Position numbers and translations under genes: made by a program | Notes under the pieces: model-generated | Seen by the model: only the letters and a program-made list of their open reading frames with translations | Told to the model about the DNA's origin: nothing | Database searches by the model: none | In this document: positions 52,396 through 64,000 of the stretch, one piece after another | Layout: each line of letters starts with the position of its first letter | Position numbering within the stretch: position 1 is the first letter of the stretch | Source of the DNA: Panaeolus papilionaceus | Taxonomy: Eukaryota > Basidiomycota > Agaricomycetes > Agaricales | DNA length: 64,000 nucleotides | Reading direction: 5' to 3' | Assembly: GCA_015501605.1 (NCBI GenBank) | Contig: JADNRZ010000004.1 | Location: forward strand, 434,001 to 498,000

Positions 52396-53074
52396 CTATG
52401 GGATGGCTTGTAGGTGTTTCTGAGAGGCGCATGTGAGTATTAGAGAATATACAACAAATAACGAACAACTTACGCGCTCGAGATGTGCGACAGCTGCTTT
52501 GAAGTCATTGACTTCAGACCAGCAAATTAGAGGAGTATTTTTGTTTCGTCTTTCAAAGGCATAAGCATGGAAGGAAACGCGGTGCAGGAATCATACCTAT
52601 AACATTCAGCCAGGGTCTTGGCTGTAGCGTCAATCTCTGGGTGCTCTGATAGTTGTTTCTTCGACTCATGCTTCTCAATCTTCGCCCGGATGTCTTCCAG
52701 ATCCTGCAGGAGTGTTACACTGCTGGCAGAATTTCCGTCACCAGATTCTGCTAGCTGCTTCTCCTTGTCAAGGTTCTCCTTCTCAAGTGCGACTTGAATC
52801 TCTTGACGAATATCTTCTTCGTTTCGTTTGAGTACTTCAAGTTCGTCCTTGATACGCGAACGGATGTGTGCGTCGAGAATAGACTGCCTCTCATGGCTAG
52901 GTTCAGAAGAGTCTACACGATCAGCAAGTGTATTGACGACATCGGGTGAAAACTAAAAGCAATGTAAGAAACTGCAGAATAAATTGCAATTAACTCGATA
53001 CGCACAGAAATGGGAGTTTCGTTGTGAAAAACCTTTTCGTCCGAAGGACTACTTCTGGACTGTCCTGCGCCCAT
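52396..53074 (-). CDS. MIC19: MICOS complex subunit MIC19 (CHCH protein)
   Basis: MIC19 belongs to the MICOS complex that shapes mitochondrial crista junctions. The N terminus M-G-A-G-Q-S-R-S-S has Gly at position 2 and small residues after it, fitting the N-myristoylation of MIC19/CHCHD3. A long charged coiled coil follows (52930-52640; R-I-K-D-E-L-E-V-L-K-R-N-E-E-D-I). The C-terminal CHCH half-motif is C-Y-R-R-N-K-N-T-P-L-I-C-W, a C-X10-C spacing as in MIC19 proteins, then V-N-D-F-K-A-A-V. It ends K-H-L-Q-A-I-P. Four exons. The ATG chosen is the one giving the Gly-2 end; an upstream in-frame ATG would remove it. Confidence 0.85.
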
Positions 53075-53179
53075 GGCTGTTGGTGTTGGTGAAGAGTGGG
53101 ACGGAGAGGTCCGCCTCGAATGCTTTCCGCTCAAACATTTGCAAACAAATTAAGTACCCAGGGCTTCATTTCAACATCC

Positions 53180-55995
<2,816 letters not shown>

Positions 55996-57101
55996 CAGAA
56001 CTCGGCCGGTTGGAGTGGAGAGACTCCAAACAAAAGCATGTGATCATGGAGAATTGCTCAACGCCATTTCTACAAGCCTTGTGATCCTTACCAGGCAGCC
56101 ATCCAAGCAGGTTGCTCAGTAGCCTCACCAGAATATAACTACATAGATTCTTCGCCGCGCCTACTTGATGTCAACTTTTGTTCACTAGGTCTTCAGCAGC
56201 CGAGTGCTCATCAACCGTTAGGACCAAAACCATACTTTTTTCAGCAACAGCTTTGCTTTCTCCCAAAATATTTTGCCTGATAGGTTTTTCATGTCCGACG
56301 ATAACCCTTTGATTCCGATTTTATTTTCAATTCCACGTGCGCGATTTGCAGTTTACTTTTGTCTGTCGAGCCTCGCTTTCGTTTTTTTGTCATCCTCACG
56401 GATTCTCACCCCATCATCGCTACCGAAGTGCCTGTGCATGTGGACCAAATTCACAGATAAATTCTCCGAAATTTATCTTTACAGCAGCGGAGTCTAGGAC
56501 TGGTGGGGTGTTTCACCGTTCAATGTGACACGGGTGCAATTGGCGTATGTCACCCGAGGGATTATGACTTTTAGGAGACTGTTCTCCGGATCATTATTCC
56601 AGTTAGAGAGGAGTTGCGGTGACACTCCGTTTGCCAATGGGCACTATCTATGTTTACTTTACCCCTACGGGACCCGCTAGCCTGTCAACAGCTCGTGGCA
56701 AGTGCTACACCGTGAGCTATTTTTAGGTTGTACGCGACTCGTAGTTTTCTCGGATGCAGAACAACGACATGTCTCTCAAGAACACAGCTAAGTAGAAATT
56801 GCCACACTACAGGCTGTTGGTATTCTTTCCTATCGTTAGTTGCTCATCATTTCCGACCACTATTTTTATCACAGAAGCACAGTGACCCCCAGTGGAGGCT
56901 ACCACATGATGAAGCGCCCAACCTATACGATGTGGAATGTTTGCGAGGTTCAACCGTAGTGCGCAAAAAATCTGACCTCGTATCACCAGACCGTTAGACC
57001 CTTCAAGTCTATTTTTACTGTGCTCGTCATGCAGGACGCTCAGCAGATATAAAGCGAACGCATTTCCAGCTTTCTCTCTATCTCATTACACCTGTTGTAT
57101 A
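55996..57101. other. Gene-free region upstream of the xylanase
   Basis: About 1.1 kb between the DHX35-like stop and the xylanase start. I find no convincing gene, RNA or repeat. It should contain the xylanase promoter. Two matches to the degenerate carbon-repressor consensus SYGGRG are present (GTGGGG near 56502; CTGGGG on the minus strand near 56885), but such short sites are expected by chance. Confidence 0.5.
57048..57053 (+). promoter_or_regulatory. TATA box of the xylanase gene
   Basis: TATAAA followed by GCG, 48 nt before the ATG at 57102. The spacing fits a fungal TATA promoter of a strongly regulated secreted-enzyme gene. Confidence 0.6.
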
Positions 57102-59068
<1,967 letters not shown>

Positions 59069-60779
59069 TCGGTTGGATGAATTTGTTTCATGTACCACGC
59101 TCCAACTCGAACGTAGTACAGCGGGCTTTGTTGACTGTACTATGGTATTCTCAACTAGAATTAAATATGCGTTTTCGTCTTGTACGATGCTGCGACAGCG
59201 TTTAAGGGTCAAGAAGAACAACTGATCAATTGCACTACTGTGTAAGATTGGTGATGTCAACCGCCTGTTGAATGCGCCTATGTTGAACCCGATTGTGAAC
59301 AAGTTGTGGAAGCGGAGGTGAGGTCTGGTGTTCAACACGCCGTAAATTTAAAGAATTAGGGGTTTTGTAGATCCGGTATTCAAGACACGTTTGCAATCGA
59401 AGTCAGAAGCAAACCCTCCCTGTTCTAAGGGCTGACGACATTGGTTACGCGACTTGACCAACAATGTGTTTTGGCCAGCGCCACAGACGGTTATTTTTAG
59501 CGGGATCTTTGATACCGGGAGTCAGTAAGTCGTGATGATAGGTAAATTGAATTCAAGAGGCTATGAAATGATATGAAGGTTGGTTCATTGATGCTCAAAC
59601 ATTATGAGCCGTGTATCATGGGGTGATTGCGAGATGATGATTTTACGGAACCTGAGGTAGGTGATATTCGGTTCTTGGTTCATATATCGAGAACGCCGAA
59701 CATTCAGAATTTCAAAGATATGGTTTAAAGAGGTGTCGAGATGAGAATGGTGTCGTAATTGACACGATGGCAAGAAAGGCGGCCGTGGAGTTAGAAATGA
59801 CAGAGAAAGAATCATTATAAGGAAATTCTGACAGCTGAGAATGCGATACACGCGGATAGCTGTCAAAGAGTATGTTGCTGCGATGCGGAACCAGCGCCTA
59901 GGAGGATGATCTTATCGATGGATAGAAATGGAGCCATGAATTAACCAATGGCGTTTGAGAGGAATGGTCTAAATGCGGCAGTGTCGGGAATGATAAGATG
60001 AGAATAAAGGAATCAGGAAAGGAAGAATGGAGGTGTGACGGAGATAGTCGTGTCGGATTGATGAGTAAGTGATGAATTCGCGTAAGTATGCAGGGATTAA
60101 ATAAAACCTGGAAGAAGTCAAGGAGATGTGCGATTAAAACAGGAACAAGCTTCAGCAAAGTGTTTGCCATACAGACAGAGGCTGAAGATGAACAGGCTTT
60201 TATAAACTGTGCTGAAGGAAGACAATGGCTGTGCATTTCAAGTTCCGTAGTCGTGGGCAAAATTGAATGACAGGGTTGAGGCGTGGAACACTGCGCAAAA
60301 AGCAAAGCACAATGGGCAGCACAGTGAAGACAGAAGATTCAAAGGTTTGAAAGAAAGGCTTTATGTATGTCGCAAGAAATAGAGAAGACGAAGTATCTTG
60401 TTGTTACGATGTGATAGGGGTTGTCAGGTTGGTTGCCATCCTCTGAATTTATTTTTTTTAGCTTTAAAATCTTAATTCTTTTAAAATGAGAATAAAATCA
60501 ATAAGAATAATTCAATGAAGCGTAGATGGTTATGAGGAGTAGTTGAGGGGAAAGACATTTGAAGAATTATGGCAGCCGCTGATGATTTAAAGAGAACATC
60601 ATCGAAACAAAGAAAGAGGGTTACGTAATGAAATGATGACTCAAAAATGTCGGAGTTTGAATTTTGAGACGTATATAAGGAGAGGGATTCGCAGTTCCAA
60701 TTCCCCCCTTCTTCCCCTACACAAACATTCCCACGCTTAACTAGAATTTTTTTCTTCTTTTTTTTGTTGAATTCAAAAA
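59069..60779. other. Gene-poor region between xylanase and TBP
   Basis: About 1.7 kb with no gene I can support. The part from about 59580 to 60640 is strongly purine-rich on the + strand, which by itself produces long stop-free but low-complexity minus-strand frames. A short stretch near 59240-59440 splices into about 45 codons (with N-R-L-L-N-A-P-M-L-N-P-I-V-N-K-L-W) and might be a decayed coding remnant. A pyrimidine-rich leader (60700-60770) precedes the TBP ATG. Confidence 0.5.
60672..60679 (+). promoter_or_regulatory. TATA box of the TBP gene
   Basis: TATATAAG, 101 nt before the TBP start codon and ahead of a C/T-rich leader. A TATA element in the promoter of TBP itself would permit autoregulation; that is inference. 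Confidence 0.5.
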
Positions 60780-62033
60780 ATGTCTTTCGCCCTTCCTGCT
60801 CGTCAGATTACTTTTGGTCGTAACCCAGCTCAACCTTTTCAATTCCAACAGCCTCAACAACAGCAGGCTCAACAGCAACAGCAGCAGCAGCAACAACCGC
60901 AAAATGGTCTAGCTCTACCAGGTGGTTCATTTTTACCAGCACCAAATAGTCTCGCGTTACCAGGCCCATCTCCTTTGAACAATGCAAACGCCTATGCCCA
61001 ACCAAAGGCACCATCTCCTCTATCAGCACCACCTGTTACAGCTACTACTGCTCCCAATGTTACTGCAAACGCTGTTGCAGGTCCATCTTCACCACCAGCA
61101 GCTCAAGTACCAACTACCCCTGCACCTTTGACATTGGAGCAACAACACATCACAGCTGTTGAAGGCATCGTTCCTACTCTTCAAAACATCGTCGCCACTG
61201 TCAATCTTGACTGTCGACTTGACCTCAAGACCATTGCTTTGCACGCAAGAAATGCAGAGTATAATCCAAAGGTTGGTTTGCACCAGTTTTTCTAACCCCC
61301 CAACAAGCCGAGCTTCTATTTTTTTTCCTACGTGTTTTTAGCGTTTTGCAGCCGTGATTATGCGTATTCGAGACCCAAAGACCACCGCCCTTATCTTCGC
61401 TTCAGGCAAGATGGTCGTCACTGGTGCCAAGTCTGAAGACGATTCACGGCTTGCATCTCGCAAATATGCGCGAATCGTCCAGAAGCTTGGTTTCGACGCC
61501 AAGTTCTCTGAGTTCAAGATTCAGAATATCGTAGGCAGTTGCGACGTCAAATTCCCCATTCGTTTGGAGGGTCTCGCATACAGCCACGGACAGTTCAGCA
61601 GTTATGAACCAGAGGTTCGTCATTTTCCCTCGTGTCTGACCATCTCGTCATCTGATTTCAATCTTTATCTAGTTGTTCCCCGGTCTGATTTACCGCATGA
61701 TCAAACCCAAAGTTGTTTTGTTGATTTTCGTGTCGGGCAAGATCGTGTTAACTGGTGCCAAGGTGGGTCTCATTTTTCATTCATCCACAGTCGAGGCGTT
61801 TCTGCATTCCTCTACTCGTACTTTTCTGGCTTTATTGCCAGCTAGTGAGAGTCGCGGAACGCCGCTATAATGCTCTCGTGAGGGGATTGATTTCCCCTCA
61901 GCTTGGATTTCCAGTAGACCTCGCTGGAATCATGTCCGCTGACACTTGTTCTCGTGGCCTTCAGGTCAGGGAAGAGATCTACACGGCGTTCAACACGATC
62001 TACACCGTGCTGTGCGAATTCAGAAAACCTTGA
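60780..62033 (+). CDS. SPT15: TATA-binding protein
   Basis: TBP nucleates transcription by all three nuclear RNA polymerases. Exons: 60780-61271, 61342-61614, 61673-61762 and 61965-62033. The N terminus (about 115 residues) is long, Gln-rich and then Ala/Pro/Thr-rich, unlike the short yeast one. The saddle starts [15 protein letters not shown] and has both repeats: [15 protein letters not shown] with [12 protein letters not shown], and [13 protein letters not shown] with [12 protein letters not shown]. It ends T-V-L-C-E-F-R-K-P. The last intron (61763-61964) is about 200 nt, roughly four times the local norm. Confidence 0.95.
60840..60903 (+). repeat. Polyglutamine tract in the TBP N terminus
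   Basis: Mixed CAA/CAG codons encode Gln runs broken by Pro and Ala (P-Q-Q-Q-Q-A then nine Gln). It parallels the polyQ of animal TBP in position, which may be convergent. Confidence 0.9.
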
Positions 62034-62814
62034 AAATCTGTTTTTCGTCAGGGTGGTCTCCTGGGTTGCACCCCCTATCGTCACCCCACCTCAACCTCGT
62101 CGTCTTAGCCTATTATTGTTCACCATGGTCATCGCAGGACCCATGTTTCATGTATTTCATGCAAGCGCGAGGTTTGAAGGCAGGGGTGCAGAAAAAAGAG
62201 ATACCGTCCTCGGAAGGGGTGGAGGATTGTAGTGCACGTCCTCCGTTTTTTCCGTGTCTCGTCTACTTTCGAACGCAATTTCCTTCACTGGTTGGGTTCC
62301 CTGTCGCATACTACATAATTTTATTCAATCGCCTGTTTCATGATTCTGTTGTTTCCATTTCTTTTTGTCAAGCATTCATCATCATTCCCCTCACCATTCA
62401 AGCAAATTACACATTCTTCAGGACCTTTTCGCACATCGCATTATTGTAAATACATACATACATTACATTCAATATAGCTTTCGCGTTATACCCAGCGCAA
62501 ATTTGACATGGCGAAAGGCTAATAGAGCTCAACGCGCTAATCTGTGGGAACCTTTCGTCAGCTCGCCTTTGTCCCTAACTTGAATCGTGATGAACATTCT
62601 TTGCACCTGTTTCTCACAAGTTGCACAGTCTACCTTGACTTTGGATGTTCCTCCACTACTCGAGTGTTCATCTGCGAAGTTGCGTCGTGGATCGACAATT
62701 TAATCTGGATCGAAGATATTCCGACGTAGCAAAGCTCTGCTCAACATTTAAATAATAAAAGAAAGCACATATAAAAAGGGGCGGGGATATTAGTTACCCT
62801 AAGTCGAATTGACA
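62034..62814. other. Gene-free region, TBP 3' end and GH5 promoter
   Basis: About 780 nt holding the TBP 3' UTR and, at the right end, the GH5 promoter. Open frames here are short and overlap in several registers, so I call none. Confidence 0.5.
62770..62777 (+). promoter_or_regulatory. TATA box of the GH5 gene
   Basis: TATAAAAA, 45 nt before the ATG at 62815, followed by GGGGCGGGG with a match to the SYGGRG carbon-repressor consensus. An intact-looking promoter in front of a broken reading frame. Confidence 0.5.
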
Positions 62815-64000
62815 ATGCATATCCTCCCCGTCATCAGCTTTTCAACATTATTGACATATCCCTTGACAACTGCGTTTGCCAAACCCCTAACTGGGTCCCT
62901 TCCGTCTCCCGTCTCTAGCGTTGCATACCCAAGTCCAATCACCACCTACATCCCCCAACTCGCTGCACAGTCTACAGTCTATCCTGCCTGCCAACAACTG
63001 TCAGGTTGACCCATACAACGAAACCGTTTCAGACCAAACATTTGATACATTTGACCAGAGCGCGGCAGACATATACCGATACCGCCAACAACGTGCTGTC
63101 AATTTGGGTTCATGGTAAGTCGTCATCAACTACTGCTGCCCTTCGACTTGAATTGCCATTTTTGTTAGGTTTGTGCATGAAAATTGACTTACAGCCTCTC
63201 TCTTTATGTGCGCTACTGACCCCAAAGCGTCCGAGCTTGATATCGCAAATGGATGCGGATCTGTGGATTCCGCTTGGTCTCTCTTAGAACATCACTGGAA
63301 CACGTTCATCACAAGTACCTCGCCGACAAAGGTATCAACACCGTTCGCCTCCCCATAGGTTACTGGAATCTCCCTTCCAGCTATCTGAACAACACCGTTT
63401 TCGAACCCGTTGCGTCAGTGTACAAAAACTCATGGGTCAGGGTGAAGCGCGTAATCAAGCAAGCCGCTGAACATGGACTTGGCGTTCTGGTTGACCTACA
63501 TGCTGCACCTGGAAGTCAAAGCGGCAGCGAGCATTCTGGAGTGTCTGATGGCGTGGTAGGCCTCTTTCGCGATCCACATAATGTCAACAAGACAATAGAA
63601 ATGCTGCGGTTTTTGTCCAAAGAACTTGCCGGGGTGAATAACGTTGTGGGCCTTGAACTTCTGAACGAACCGCAATACACGGATTTGCTGGAAGACTTTT
63701 GTGAGTATTAGACATAATTCCGACTTTTTCGTGCTTTACTTCTGACGTTTTTACCTCAGATACCCAAGCTATCGACGTTGTGCAGAGTGCAACTCCTCTG
63801 GCAAAGTCGCTTGCAGTCTACTTACACGATGGGTTTGACCTCGGCCGCCTGTCGCGTTATGTTTCTCAAAGGGATGACTTTGTAGTCCAAGACCATCATG
63901 CTTACTTCGTATTCGGAGACGCAGGCTGTAAAGATGCCTCCGACCATGCCACCGAAATTGGCAAGGTAGTGTCTGCATCACTCAGTGAAGTCGCAAGTTG
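62815..64000 (+). pseudogene. Broken GH5 exo-1,3-beta-glucanase, 3' end off the window
   Basis: Homologous to secreted fungal GH5 glucan 1,3-beta-glucosidases. A signal peptide opens it (M-H-I-L-P-V-I-S-F-S-T-L-L). Conserved blocks are N-L-G-S-W-F-V-H-E-N, L-D-I-A-N-G, L-E-H-H-W-N-T-F-I-T, G-I-N-T-V-R-L-P-I-G-Y-W, V-L-V-D-L-H-A-A-P-G-S-Q-S-G, the catalytic acid in E-L-L-N-E-P (63656), and Q-D-H-H-A-Y-F-V-F (63889). Two lesions break the frame: the Trp after H-E-N is TGA (63185-63187), and the frame shifts at about 63313 where residues between F-I-T and K-Y-L-A are missing. A further frame change at 62911-62977 can be explained by an intron with a weak GTCTCT donor. Everything downstream is intact, so the damage is recent or a sequence error. 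Confidence 0.6.

Noticed and set aside
56480..57000. tRNA or small RNA gene in the gap before the xylanase
   Set aside because: Looked for cloverleaf A/B-box patterns and paired stems; nothing convincing.
59585..59866. 93-codon minus-strand open frame
   Set aside because: Same strand-skewed region; no recognisable motif.
59898..60305. 135-codon minus-strand open frame
   Set aside because: Low-complexity Ser/Pro/His/Leu composition produced by the purine-rich opposite strand; no domain, no introns, no conserved-looking block.
62034..62729. Several overlapping + frames after TBP
   Set aside because: Short, in competing registers, rich in Phe/Ser/His from a pyrimidine-rich 3' region; no motif or plausible splice chain.
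62911..62977. Third frameshift in the GH5 N terminus
   Set aside because: A 67-nt intron (GTCTCT to CTACAG) restores phase, so the frame change need not be a lesion, although the donor is weak.
63185..63187. Rescue of the GH5 TGA codon by A-to-I editing to TGG
   Set aside because: The base change would fit, but the preceding base is G rather than the preferred U, and the separate frameshift at about 63313 would remain.

Overview
The window is a gene-dense nuclear segment of a basidiomycete fungus, most likely a mushroom-forming agaricomycete. The genes are cut by many GT-AG introns of about 45-65 nt, intergenic gaps are often under 200 nt, and the content fits (GH10 xylanase with a CBM1 cellulose-binding module, GPI-anchored GH13 protein, GH5 glucanase, striatin, PEX6, NOT1). 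I see no transposon, rRNA, tRNA, CRISPR or prokaryotic signal. Coordinates below are start-to-stop spans that include introns.

Layout. 1-3.1 kb: a partial unrecognised minus-strand gene, then a class II cyclic-nucleotide phosphodiesterase. 3.5-6.9 kb: striatin and the tiny ribosome-associated TMA7, both minus. 7.1-15.7 kb: a serine alpha/beta-hydrolase, a GPI-anchored alpha-amylase-family protein and a sugar transporter; the last two share a 221-nt divergent promoter. 15.8-23.2 kb: the CCR4-NOT scaffold NOT1. 23.4-27.7 kb: gamma-tubulin, MBF1 and a tetraspanin. 27.9-32.2 kb: a DDX41-type DEAD-box helicase and a GT8 glycosyltransferase.

From 30.7 to 56.0 kb eleven consecutive genes alternate strand perfectly: GT8, phosphopentomutase/phosphoglucomutase, PEX6, PhoD-like phosphatase, diacylglycerol-kinase-like, UMP kinase, NUP37-like, Zn2Cys6 regulator, CDC5/CEF1, MIC19, DHX35-like. 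The tail-to-tail and head-to-head gaps are short. 57.1-64 kb: GH10 xylanase, TATA-binding protein and a broken GH5 exo-1,3-glucanase that runs off the window.

Most genes are housekeeping: mRNA turnover, splicing, transcription, peroxisome and mitochondrial structure, nucleotide metabolism. The accessory part is carbohydrate-active: xylanase, GPI amylase-like protein, sugar transporter, GH5. The most unusual signal is splicing architecture. The xylanase reading frame closes only if exons of 7, 15, 2 and 14 nt are used. The 2-nt exon completes the alanine codon just before the catalytic W-D-V-C-N-E motif. TMA7 (9 nt, plus a GC-AG intron) and CEF1 (11 nt) also need microexons. Other items of note: a 60-residue membrane micro-ORF whose end overlaps the start of the UMP kinase, an amylase-family enzyme lacking both conserved active-site histidines, and a GH5 gene with a nonsense codon and a frameshift.
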